Below are positions 44,688 to 53,070 of a stretch of DNA of 64,000 bases, in pieces. Source of the DNA: Parvicella sp963922585 (GTDB taxonomy: Bacteria > Bacteroidota > Bacteroidia > Flavobacteriales_D > Parvicellaceae); assembly GCA_963922585.1 (NCBI GenBank), contig CAWUIK010000004.1:1-64000 (forward strand), given 5' to 3'. Each line of letters begins with the position of its first letter. The stretch's first letter is position 1. The notes below the pieces were generated by a model. It saw only the letters and a program-made list of their open reading frames with translations. It had not been told where the DNA came from and searched no databases. The translations under genes were made by a program, and so were the position numbers.

Positions 44688-45594
44688 AGCCAAATTGTTT
44701 CATTTCTTTTGATAATGATGAATTAATCATTTTTATTTCTTCAATTGTTAAGTTTGTTTTCCATTTTTCAAGAGACTCATTGTTTACAGGGTTGAATATG
44801 TTTTTATAATGCGAGACATTTCCATCACCTAGTTTTTCTTTTAGGTCTAGTATCGAATTAATTTCTTTCTCTACCTTTATAAATGACAACAATTCATCTA
44901 TTTTTCTTTCATTATTTAGTACAAAATCTTCATATTTAACTTCTAATAATCTGTCTTTAAAAATATGTTTATACTTATTGTATGTATAAATTGAAGACTT
45001 CCATCTTTTAATAGCCTTATCTATTGGGTAATTTCTGTCTTTTATGTACGAAGATATAACTGCTCTAGGGTCACGAACCAAATAAATAATTTTTGAATTA
45101 GGGAATATAATATTTAATTCTCTTAAATAGTAATTTAGAAATGGTGTTTTATCTCCAATTAAATTATTTTTCGAATTATTTTTTTGAGAAAATTGATGAA
45201 AATAAATTAAGTAAATTATTTTACCTAAATTTCTATCAGATTTGTTTAATTCAAGTAATTCAATTTTCAACTTTAAATAATTAATATTCCAAAGTGATGT
45301 GAAATTTGATTTTTTTAGAAATTCAATTAAAGCATCTATCTTATTGTTATATGTTATTTTTTGATTAACCCATATGTTAATTATTTTGGGAATCATATTA
45401 TCTGTTTCTGGGGGAATATATACATTTGAATTCATCATCAACTCTTTTCTTAAAAGAGTGCTTCCACTTCTACCAGATGAAATGATAAAGAAAATTTCAA
45501 AATCGTTTTTTTTAAATGTATCAATTTTAGATAGTTTTTTATAATTATAATAATTATCAATTCTACTCTTAAGTTGATTTATTAATTTTTTCAT
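44680..45594 (-). CDS. Sulfotransferase family protein
   Basis: About 304 residues. The PAPS-binding loop is IISSGRSGSTLLRKEL near the N-terminus, and the 3'-phosphate site is IIYLVRDPRAVISSYI. It is the first gene of the minus-strand glycan operon. The GTG at 45615 overlaps a TATTTTTG promoter element, so translation must start downstream; ATG 45594 (MKKLINQLKSRID) is preferred, with ATG 45612 possible. The acceptor is unknown, but operon context suggests a glycan. It has little similarity to the family 2-like protein downstream. Confidence 0.85.
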   Translation of the reverse strand: MKKLINQLKSRIDNYYNYKKLSKIDTFKKNDFEIFFIISSGRSGSTLLRKELMMNSNVYIPPETDNMIPKIINIWVNQKITYNNKIDALIEFLKKSNFTSLWNINYLKLKIELLELNKSDRNLGKIIYLIYFHQFSQKNNSKNNLIGDKTPFLNYYLRELNIIFPNSKIIYLVRDPRAVISSYIKDRNYPIDKAIKRWKSSIYTYNKYKHIFKDRLLEVKYEDFVLNNERKIDELLSFIKVEKEINSILDLKEKLGDGNVSHYKNIFNPVNNESLEKWKTNLTIEEIKMINSSLSKEMKQFGYE

Positions 45595-45614
45595 TAAGAT
45601 TAATCTGTGCATCA

Positions 45615-45622
45615 CAAAAATA
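45615..45622 (-). promoter_or_regulatory. -7 promoter element of the minus-strand glycan operon
   Basis: The minus strand reads TATTTTTG, 20 bases upstream of ATG 45594. It fixes the sulfotransferase start downstream of the open frame's first GTG. Confidence 0.55.
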
Positions 45623-45653
45623 ACTATTTATATAGAAGTGCTTAATTATTTTT

Positions 45654-45661
45654 TACATTTG
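45654..45661 (+). promoter_or_regulatory. -7 promoter element of the deacetylase/GNAT unit
   Basis: TACATTTG, a TAnnTTTG match, lies 22 bases before the GTG at 45684. With the minus-strand element at 45615-45622 it makes a compact divergent promoter. Confidence 0.55.
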
Positions 45662-45683
45662 TATCAAAATACTTCAAAGTTAA

Positions 45684-46659
45684 GTGATAAAAAAATATTT
45701 TAATAGAATTTCTAATAAAACAATGAGAATTCGTAAAGATTTTGTTGTTTATTCAGGGTTATATAAGTTTTTAGAATCAAAAAAACACGATATTCTTGCT
45801 TATCATGGAGTAGCACCAAAAATGAGTCAGATTATTAATCATCGACATTTATATCCAGATGTTTTTGAGAAACATTTAAAATTTCTAAAGAAAAACTGTC
45901 ATATTATTTCTATAGAAGATTTTTTTTAATAAAAAATTTATTGAAGGAAAAAAAATGTCGCAATTACTTTTGATGATGGTTATAAATACGCATTCCCACT
46001 TCTTGAGAAATATAGTGTTCCTGCAACAATATATGTAACAGGAATAAATGAAACTTCGGAATCTATATTATGGCCAGATTTGCATGACCTTGTTGCTTTT
46101 ACTACAAAAGATTTTTTAGAGTACGATGGTATAAGGTTTTACAAAAAAGGTAATTTTTACAAACCATTGGTTTCTGAAAGGGGTGTAAATTTAGCAGCGT
46201 ATTTAAAACAAAAGTCATTTGAAGAGAAGATGGTTTTACTCGAAAATTCTCCTAAAGTTCAGAGAATTATAAAAAATAAGGAGTTATCTGATTACTGGGA
46301 AACTATGTCGAATCAAGAGATAATAGAAATTGAATAAACTAAATACACTAAAATTGGAAGTAATGGTTATTTTCATAATAACCTCGGAAATATAAATTTA
46401 AAAGATGCTGAAAATGAGATTAGTCTTTCAAAAAAATATATAGAAAATCTTACAAATATAGAAGTTACAAGTATTGCTTATCCTGATGGGTCTTATTCTA
46501 GAGACGTTATTGATGTAGCTTCAAATCTTGGATTTAAACAACAATTGGCAGTTTTTATATCGCCATCAAGAAGATTATAATGACCATAGAATTATCAATC
46601 GTAAAGATTTTTATGAGTACGAAACATTATCAATGCAAAAACTTAAAATATTAAAATGA
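45684..46659 (+). pseudogene. Polysaccharide deacetylase, broken by several lesions
   Basis: The reconstructed product is a NodB-type carbohydrate deacetylase of about 325 codons. Pieces: DILAYHGVAPKMSQI at the start, NVAITFDDGYKYAFP (metal-binding DD motif), then IAYPDGSYSRDV. Lesions: a one-base shift in the T8 run 45920-45927, a compensating shift in the A8 run 45948-45955, an in-frame TAA at 46335-46337, and a third shift near 46552-46556. After that shift the frame RHQEDYNDHRIINRKDFYEY continues to TGA 46657-46659. The second motif reads GSNGYFH where the family has GSHGxxH, so a metal-binding His is Asn. The start is GTG 45684 or ATG 45723. The gene is very probably dead. Confidence 0.88.
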
Positions 46660-47591
46660 ATTTTGTATTTGAAGAAATAACGAATGAAAATTTTTATCAT
46701 TTAATTAAATTGTTTGAAGATATTTTTGGTAAAAAAATTGAGAATAATAATCTGGATTTATCAAAGAAGTTTTCTTACGATTACTTAAATGTTCCAAAGT
46801 TAGGTTATCTTGCATTAGACACCAAAGGCAATGTTGTTGCAGCTATAGGTGTCTTTCCAGTATTAATTTCTTTGAATAATGATATTTTTTTAGGTGCACA
46901 AATAGGTGATGCTATGGTATCTATGGATTTTAGAAATCAAAATTTATTTACTCAACTTATAAACAAGACAATTGAACAAGCAAGAAAATATGATATCAAA
47001 TGCTTGTTTACTTTTCCGAATATCAACAATTATGGTTCATATAAAGGTTTTTTGAAAACAAACTTTAAGGAACAAGGTGCTTTGTATTGCTATAAAGCGG
47101 AGTTTAAACCTTCTATTAAATCAAGATTTATTAGAAAATTTAGTTTAAGCATCTTTTATAAGTATCAAAATAAAATTTTAAATAAAAAAAGAACAAGTTA
47201 TAAAAATGTGATCCTAAATTCTAATAAGATGTCAGTGTTAAGAAATCATGATTATATAAAGTATAAAACTTTTAAAAGAAATTATTTTATTGAAATAAAT
47301 TCAGGATATACATGGCTTAGTATAGGTGAGTTTAGTGTTGGTTTAGGAGATTATGTTCTGAAAAATAACTCTAGTATAAATGATTTGATCAATGATTTAA
47401 TTTCATTTTCAAAAAGAATAGGTAAAGACAACCTTTTATTTTTTACAAATTCAAAAGAAGATTGTGAAATTTTTGATGGACTTACAAAATTAAAGAAAAT
47501 TGATTCAACTAAGATTATGAAATTTTCAGAAGACAATAAAATATTAAACGAAAATTTATTGTTTAACTATGCAGATGTTGATACTTTTTAA
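46656..47591 (+). CDS. GNAT-family N-acetyltransferase
   Basis: A 311-residue protein with a GNAT fold in the first ~150 residues: VVAAIGVFPVLI and the acetyl-CoA region GAQIGDAMVSMDFRNQNLFTQLI, then IKCLFTFPNINNYGSYKGF. The C-terminal half is a second, poorly conserved domain. Proteins of this layout occur in Bacteroidota surface-glycan loci and probably acylate sugar amines. Its ATG overlaps the stop of the broken deacetylase gene (ATGA), so the two were once translationally coupled: deacetylation followed by re-acylation of the freed amine is a reasonable inference. Confidence 0.75.
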   Translation: MNFVFEEITNENFYHLIKLFEDIFGKKIENNNLDLSKKFSYDYLNVPKLGYLALDTKGNVVAAIGVFPVLISLNNDIFLGAQIGDAMVSMDFRNQNLFTQLINKTIEQARKYDIKCLFTFPNINNYGSYKGFLKTNFKEQGALYCYKAEFKPSIKSRFIRKFSLSIFYKYQNKILNKKRTSYKNVILNSNKMSVLRNHDYIKYKTFKRNYFIEINSGYTWLSIGEFSVGLGDYVLKNNSSINDLINDLISFSKRIGKDNLLFFTNSKEDCEIFDGLTKLKKIDSTKIMKFSEDNKILNENLLFNYADVDTF

Positions 47592-47596
47592 TATCA

Positions 47597-48307
47597 TTAC
47601 CTAACTCCTCTAATTTTAGCACTAACTCTACTAATTAAACTCTCTTTAGGTAATGTGACAGAAGTAAATTTATTTTTATCTTCTTTCTTTCTTAAAACTA
47701 TATATTGGTAATCGTTTTCTTTTATATAAAGGCTGTAATTGAATAGTTCTTGAATATAAAAATCAGTTTTATTAAATACATTTACCAAGTGTTCAATATG
47801 GAGTGGTTGATCTAATTCTTGTAAATTCTCAGGATGATTTTTGGTTACATATTCCAAATAAAAAGGATTAGGAATGTGGATGAATATCCAGCCATCTTTC
47901 TTTAAAATTTTATGGAATTTTTCAAACAAAATTATATGTTCATCCAAAAGGATGTGCTCCAAAACATCTGGTAAAACAATAACATCAAAATTTTGATTAA
48001 CCTCTAAGTTAATAATATCACCTACTAAATATTCAATGTTATCAAATTTAGAAAGACGATTTTTTGCAACTTCAATACTCTTAGGACTGATATCGTTGGT
48101 CACAACCTTTCCTTTTTTTATGATTTTAGCAATGAGTCCAGTTACTGTACCTATACCTGCTCCTATCTCCAAAACAACATCATTCCTTTTGAGACCTTTT
48201 TTGATTAAAAGTTCTTGAATAGATATATGCCTGTGGTTGATGCCTTTTTTAAGTTGCTCATCAACGTAAGCATCATAAAATTTAGTATGAGATTCTTTTG
48301 TGTTCAA
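47597..48307 (-). CDS. Class I SAM-dependent methyltransferase
   Basis: A 236-residue methyltransferase. Motif I is VLEIGAGIGTVTGLIA (about residues 40-55), followed by VVTNDISPKSIEVAKNRL and the FDVIVLPDVLEHI post-motif. It probably methylates a sugar of the surface glycan. It is the second gene of a minus-strand pair, six bases after the glycosyltransferase at 48.3-49.6 kb, and converges on the GNAT gene. Confidence 0.88.
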   Translation of the reverse strand: MNTKESHTKFYDAYVDEQLKKGINHRHISIQELLIKKGLKRNDVVLEIGAGIGTVTGLIAKIIKKGKVVTNDISPKSIEVAKNRLSKFDNIEYLVGDIINLEVNQNFDVIVLPDVLEHILLDEHIILFEKFHKILKKDGWIFIHIPNPFYLEYVTKNHPENLQELDQPLHIEHLVNVFNKTDFYIQELFNYSLYIKENDYQYIVLRKKEDKNKFTSVTLPKESLISRVSAKIRGVR

Positions 48308-48313
48308 CTTTAT

Positions 48314-49618
48314 TTAGTTTAAGTTTTGAGTAATTAATTCTGATAATAGTTTTGTTTGGTTTTCTCTTGAGTAAAAATTTACTTTTTCTAAATCTAAAAA
48401 TGAATAAGTATTTCCGTTTTTTTTCCATAAGTCATATTTGTCTTTTAGATAAATAGTAATTTCGTTTTCATTTGTTCCAGTGAATCCTGTATTAGTAAAT
48501 TCTATTAAATCAGATACTCCAAACTTATCTTTTGGAGAAACAAGAATAGGTTTTCCAGAAGAAATATATTCAAAAATTTTACCCGAATAAAATCCTGGTT
48601 CATTTGGAACGGTGGGAAAAATTAAAACAGAAGCATTTTTTTGTAAAATTAGCGACTCTTTTCTAGTTACTCTTGGTGTTATATAATATTTAAAATGAGA
48701 TAATTTTATTTTTATTTGTTCTTGCCAATATTTATTTTCAACATTATGTTTTATCATACCAACAAAATGTATTTCTACAGTATTTGGATCTTTTAAAGAA
48801 GATAAAAACCTTTGTAAACCATCAAGTATAATTGTTAAATCTTGATTCTGATATATAGTACCAGTGCTTACTATTCTGAAAACTTTTGAATTTGGCTCTT
48901 CTAAATAGACATTTATGTCAGTTTTTTCAAAACCGTTAGTAATTTCGTAACTTTTCATTTGAGTTTTGTTTTCTAGTATTTTCGCCCAGTATTTACTAAC
49001 TATAGTTAAGAAAATGGATTTTCTTCCCCATTTTCTCCACCAAAAAGTATAAAATAAATCTTGAATTTTTTCATTAAAATTTGGTCTGTAATCTTCTCTA
49101 GTAATCCTATTATTCCACAAATCCCTAAAATCCAAAACATAAGGGATTTGATGTTTTTTATAAAGCCAAGCACAATTACTCAAATGATAGTGAGGAGAAA
49201 AAATTCCCATAACTACATCATATTGATTTTCTATTAAATGATGTTTTAAAAAGTGTCTTTCAGTGAGTTTATTGTTGAGTAATTCTCTTCTAGTATCAAG
49301 GTGTCCAAACATCCAAGAAAATAAAATTCCCAATTTATTCAAAAAACTTTTTTCAATACCCTTTAAAAACTTGCCTCTTTTAAATTGTCCTATGGGCATT
49401 CTATAAACGGTATAGTTTTCTTTTTCTTCTTTTATCGTTTTTTGAATTATTTCATTGGGTTCACAGAATTGTTCTTGTAAACTCTTTTCCCATTGATGTG
49501 TTAGAATAGTAGGGGAGTATCCAAATTTCTTAAAATGATTGGCATACCCCAAAGATCTTTGGGATGCGATAACGTTCATTGGTGGAAAATGATAGGATAA
49601 AATTAAAATCTTCCTCAT
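48314..49618 (-). CDS. Glycosyltransferase, GT-B type
   Basis: A 434-residue protein starting MRKILILSYHFPPMNVIASQR, the usual N-terminus of this GT4-like group. ATG 49618 is preferred over the open-frame Met at 49639 because the family starts here and a purine-rich GAGTT stretch precedes it. The acceptor half contains VLDFRDLWNNRITRED. The donor half contains RIVSTGTIYQNQDL and FYSGKIFEYISSGKPILVS. The transferred sugar is unknown. It is the leading gene of a pair with the methyltransferase. Confidence 0.85.
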   Translation of the reverse strand: MRKILILSYHFPPMNVIASQRSLGYANHFKKFGYSPTILTHQWEKSLQEQFCEPNEIIQKTIKEEKENYTVYRMPIGQFKRGKFLKGIEKSFLNKLGILFSWMFGHLDTRRELLNNKLTERHFLKHHLIENQYDVVMGIFSPHYHLSNCAWLYKKHQIPYVLDFRDLWNNRITREDYRPNFNEKIQDLFYTFWWRKWGRKSIFLTIVSKYWAKILENKTQMKSYEITNGFEKTDINVYLEEPNSKVFRIVSTGTIYQNQDLTIILDGLQRFLSSLKDPNTVEIHFVGMIKHNVENKYWQEQIKIKLSHFKYYITPRVTRKESLILQKNASVLIFPTVPNEPGFYSGKIFEYISSGKPILVSPKDKFGVSDLIEFTNTGFTGTNENEITIYLKDKYDLWKKNGNTYSFLDLEKVNFYSRENQTKLLSELITQNLN

Positions 49619-49664
49619 ATTTGTGAACTCTTTTTCCAATCCATAGAAATTTAAAAATCTAAAT

Positions 49665-50243
49665 ATGCTACAACTTGTTTTTGCAACTAATAATAATTAC
49701 AAAGTAAAGGAAATTCAAACGTTAATTAAAGAAAATCTTGAAATTTTAACGTTAAATGATATCAATTGTACTGAAGATATTCCAGAAACTTCTGCTACCA
49801 TCGAAGGAAACGCTTTTCAAAAAGCAAGATATTTGAATCAAAAATACAATTACAATTGTTTTGCAGATGACACCGGACTCATAGTAGAAGCACTAAACGG
49901 AGAACCTGGAGTATATTCTGCAAGGTATGCAGGCGAACATAAAAATGATGATGCTAATATGAATTTGTTACTCCAAAATTTAGAAATGATAGAAAATAGA
50001 AAAGCAAAATTTCAAACTGTTATTGCACTTGTCCTAAATGGTAAAGAGTATGCTTTTGTTGGGGAAGTTTATGGTGAAATTGCAACGGAAAAGAGAGGGG
50101 ATAAAGGTTTTGGGTATGACCCAATTTTTATTCCAGATGGCTACGATTTTTCTTTTGCTGAAATGTCAGCGGATGAGAAAAATATAATCAGCCATAGAGG
50201 AATAGCAACTAGAAAATTACTAGATTTTTTAAATTCAATCTAA
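49665..50243 (+). CDS. rdgB: Non-canonical purine NTP pyrophosphatase (RdgB/HAM1)
   Basis: A 192-residue house-cleaning enzyme that hydrolyses ITP, dITP and XTP to monophosphates. Family marks: VFATNNNYKVKEI near the N-terminus, FADDTGLIVEALNGEPGVYSARYAG in the centre (recognisable by DDTGLIVEAL), GDKGFGYDPIF and the C-terminal ISHRGIATRKL. Length and start are normal. It is divergent from the glycosyltransferase gene by a 46-base spacer and converges on a small membrane protein gene. Confidence 0.96.
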   Translation: MLQLVFATNNNYKVKEIQTLIKENLEILTLNDINCTEDIPETSATIEGNAFQKARYLNQKYNYNCFADDTGLIVEALNGEPGVYSARYAGEHKNDDANMNLLLQNLEMIENRKAKFQTVIALVLNGKEYAFVGEVYGEIATEKRGDKGFGYDPIFIPDGYDFSFAEMSADEKNIISHRGIATRKLLDFLNSI

Positions 50244-50248
50244 TTTTT

Positions 50249-50773
50249 TTAGTTCATAATTTTTTGAAAATCGGCTTTTATTTTATCTAAAGCAATTTCT
50301 GTAGGTAATTTTTCCAATTTAGAAACAATTTCAAAAATAGAAGTGCTTAACTCCATTGCTGAGGCACCATCAGGCATGGATTGCATAGCCATGTTAAATA
50401 TTTTTGCACTTTCTTCTTTGGCTTGTTTTAATTGTTTCCAACCATTTTGAGAAATGTAAATTTGCTGAACCATATTATGGTTATATTCCTCTCTAATGGC
50501 TTTCAAAAGTTCTCCATGAAGCATTTTAGCAGTCATTCCTGGTCTGTGAACTCTCGCAATAAGGTTATTTGGGTCTATTCTTTCTAAATACAATACCGCA
50601 CGTTCGTAGGCTTGAATTCTATTGGGAACGTAATCTTTTCTGGCTAGAATTTTATTTTCTTCTGATTTTAGATTCTTTTCTCTTTCAAAAAAAGTTTTCA
50701 TTAAATAATATGTAACTCCAAAAACAATAGCTGATGGAATACAATATTTCAAAATTTCTATCAATTCATTCAT
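50249..50773 (-). CDS. Conserved membrane-anchored protein of unknown function
   Basis: A 174-residue protein with one N-terminal transmembrane helix (about 8-26) and a cytoplasmic helical domain. Recognisable stretches are KDYVPNRIQAYERAVLYLERI and EYNHNMVQQIYISQNGW. I recall similar proteins as a conserved Bacteroidota family (possibly the DUF7935 group), with no known role. It lies between rdgB and the helicase gene and appears monocistronic. Confidence 0.65.
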   Translation of the reverse strand: MNELIEILKYCIPSAIVFGVTYYLMKTFFEREKNLKSEENKILARKDYVPNRIQAYERAVLYLERIDPNNLIARVHRPGMTAKMLHGELLKAIREEYNHNMVQQIYISQNGWKQLKQAKEESAKIFNMAMQSMPDGASAMELSTSIFEIVSKLEKLPTEIALDKIKADFQKIMN

Positions 50774-50900
50774 AACTTATATAATTTGGATGTATGATAT
50801 ATAATGATTGGTTTGTAAAAAGAAACAAAAATACATGATTTCTATTCTAAATATTTTAAATAAAATAAAAAATCATGTATAAAATTATTGTATAAGAAAA

Positions 50901-52793
50901 TTAACTTCTTTTTCTTGGTCTTCTTTTTTCACCATCTTTTCTTTCTGTAGTTCTAGATGAAGAACTTCTTGGTTTATCGGATGAGCCTGAACCATATTTG
51001 TTTCTGGTATTTCCTCCTGAACCTGATCTTCTGTCTCCACCTCCTGAACGTCTTTCACCTCCTGAACTTCGTCTTCCAGAATCTCCTCCTCTAGATCTAC
51101 CACCACCTCTTGAATCTGAACTTGAACCATCTCTAGCAGCAGCTTTTTCTACATTCATTCTTTGATTATTATATTCAACTCCTTGAACACTGTTTAATAC
51201 TTTTTCAGCATTTTCTTGTGATACATCAAAAAACGAAAATTCATTAAATAAATCAATTCTTCCAATTTCTGAAGATGGTATGTCGGCATATTGACAAACT
51301 AGACGAACAACTGCACCTTTGTTTAATCCAGCGTCAAGCCCCATGTTCATGAAGATTCTTTGCTTTCCTTCGTCACTTACATTTCTGTTCTTTCTTCCCC
51401 CTCTTTCGTTATCGTCTCTATCTCTTCCTCTTCCGCTGTCTCTATCCCTATCTCTTCCTTTGTCACCTGGTTTAGCGTTCAAATCGTTAGCTTTGCTATA
51501 ATACTCTAGGAATTTATTGAACTCAGCACTTACAAATTGAGTAATAACTTCTTCTTTTGTAGCGTTTTCAAAAATTTCAAAAATGGAAGGTAAATACTCT
51601 CCAATCTCATCTTCTTTGACAACTGTATTTCTTACGTTTTCAATTAGATTAAATAATTGCTGTTTACAAACATCTTTACCTGAGGGAACTTCCTGTTTGG
51701 TAAATTCCATTTGAATTTGTTTTTCTATTTGTTTGATTTTGAAAACCTCTTTTGGAGTAACAAAAATTAAAGAAACTCCCATTTTACCAGCTCTTGCTGT
51801 TCTTCCACTTCTATGCGTGTAATTTTCAATATCGTCAGGTAAATTGTAATTGATAACATGCGTTATGTCATCTACATCGATTCCTCGTGCAGCTACATCT
51901 GTTGCGACCAATACCTGTAGTGTTTTGTCTCTAAAGTTCTGCATTACTTTATCTCTTTGTCCTTGAGATAAATCTCCATGCAAAGGTTGAGCATTGTAAC
52001 CATCTTTCATTAAATTGTCTGCAACTTCTTGAGTTTCTCTTTTGGTTCTACAAAAAACCAATCCATAAATATCTAAATTGATATCTAAGATTCTTTTAAG
52101 TGCCAAATATCTATCTCTATTACTAACGCAGTAATATTCGTGTTTGATGTTTACATTACTAGTGTTTTTTCCTCCTACTGTAATCTCAATTGGATTATCC
52201 ATATAGTTTTTGGAAATTTTAGCCACTTCTTTAGGCATTGTAGCCGAAAATAACCAAACGTTTTTATCTTTTGGCGTTGTGTCTAAAATAGCATCAATGT
52301 CTTCTTTGAAGCCCATATTCAGCATTTCATCTGCCTCATCTAGTACTGCAATTTTTACATCGTCAAATTTTACCAATCTTCTTTTGAGCATATCTACCAA
52401 ACGACCTGGAGTTGCGACAACAATTTGTGCGCCTCTTTTTACTTCTCTCGCTTGAGTTTCGATACTTGCTCCTCCATAGATGGTAGCAATGTTTGCGTTT
52501 CTAATGTGTTTTGAAAAAGTTTTAAAATCATTTGAAATTTGAACACAAAGTTCTCTCGTAGGTGCAATCACCACAGCTTGAACAACTTTTTCATCAAAAT
52601 CTATTTTTTCTAAAAGTGGCAATCCGAATGCTGCCGTTTTTCCCGTCCCTGTCTGTGCAAGGCCTACTAAATCTCTTTCTCCTTCTAATAATTGGGGAAT
52701 TGCTTCCTCTTGAATTGGAGTGGGTGACTTAAATCCCAGTTCTTCGAGAGCCTGAAGAATTTCTTCTCTTAGCCCTAATTCACTAAATGTCAT
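50901..52793 (-). CDS. DEAD-box RNA helicase with DbpA-type RNA-binding domain and RGG tail
   Basis: A 630-residue helicase of the DeaD/CsdA type. The core has Q motif PTPIQEEAIP, I AQTGTGKT, Ia PTRELCVQ, II DEAD, III SAT, V ATDVAARGIDVDD and VI HRSGRTARAG. A linker rich in Arg-Asp pairs (about 450-470) precedes a DbpA/CsdA-like RRM (about 478-555, FMNMGLDAGLNKGAVVRLV). The last ~70 residues are an Arg/Gly/Ser-rich RGG tail. Such enzymes act in ribosome assembly and cold adaptation. It is the longer of two helicases in the window; both have a TACCTTTG promoter element. Confidence 0.94.
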   Translation of the reverse strand: MTFSELGLREEILQALEELGFKSPTPIQEEAIPQLLEGERDLVGLAQTGTGKTAAFGLPLLEKIDFDEKVVQAVVIAPTRELCVQISNDFKTFSKHIRNANIATIYGGASIETQAREVKRGAQIVVATPGRLVDMLKRRLVKFDDVKIAVLDEADEMLNMGFKEDIDAILDTTPKDKNVWLFSATMPKEVAKISKNYMDNPIEITVGGKNTSNVNIKHEYYCVSNRDRYLALKRILDINLDIYGLVFCRTKRETQEVADNLMKDGYNAQPLHGDLSQGQRDKVMQNFRDKTLQVLVATDVAARGIDVDDITHVINYNLPDDIENYTHRSGRTARAGKMGVSLIFVTPKEVFKIKQIEKQIQMEFTKQEVPSGKDVCKQQLFNLIENVRNTVVKEDEIGEYLPSIFEIFENATKEEVITQFVSAEFNKFLEYYSKANDLNAKPGDKGRDRDRDSGRGRDRDDNERGGRKNRNVSDEGKQRIFMNMGLDAGLNKGAVVRLVCQYADIPSSEIGRIDLFNEFSFFDVSQENAEKVLNSVQGVEYNNQRMNVEKAAARDGSSSDSRGGGRSRGGDSGRRSSGGERRSGGGDRRSGSGGNTRNKYGSGSSDKPRSSSSRTTERKDGEKRRPRKRS

Positions 52794-52816
52794 TATTTTA
52801 TTTTAAATTAAGAATG

Positions 52817-52824
52817 CAAAGGTA
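52817..52824 (-). promoter_or_regulatory. -7 promoter element of the long DEAD-box helicase gene
   Basis: The minus strand reads TACCTTTG, 24 bases upstream of the ATG. The rest of the 277-base divergent spacer (to 53070) is AT-rich with no gene; a weak TATAATTG at 53037-53044 may serve the alpha-2-macroglobulin gene. Confidence 0.55.
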
Positions 52825-53070
52825 GATAAAAAAAAGGACATTTTGATTTTTATTAGATGTATCAGTACTTTTAGCATGATGAATTTTATTGAATCTACAG
52901 AAATATTAAACTTTTAATATTCTTCATTAGAAATTTTCCAATAAACATGACAGAAGTTATCAATATTTATTAAAACGAATAATTAATCGTTTGTGGCAGA
53001 TAATCAAAAGCAATATATTTGACGACTAACTTTATTTATAATTGTACTACAAATTATTAAAACAAACGAA

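Noticed and set aside
50885..51130. Minus-strand Gln/Val/Glu-rich frame overlapping the helicase C-terminus
   Set aside because: It is an out-of-frame reading of the RGG-tail codons, with no start signal of its own.
51319..51501. Plus-strand frame encoding a Ser/Leu/Pro repeat peptide inside the long helicase gene
   Set aside because: It is the antisense of the Arg-Asp/Gly-rich linker of the helicase; the repetitive amino acids reflect that composition.
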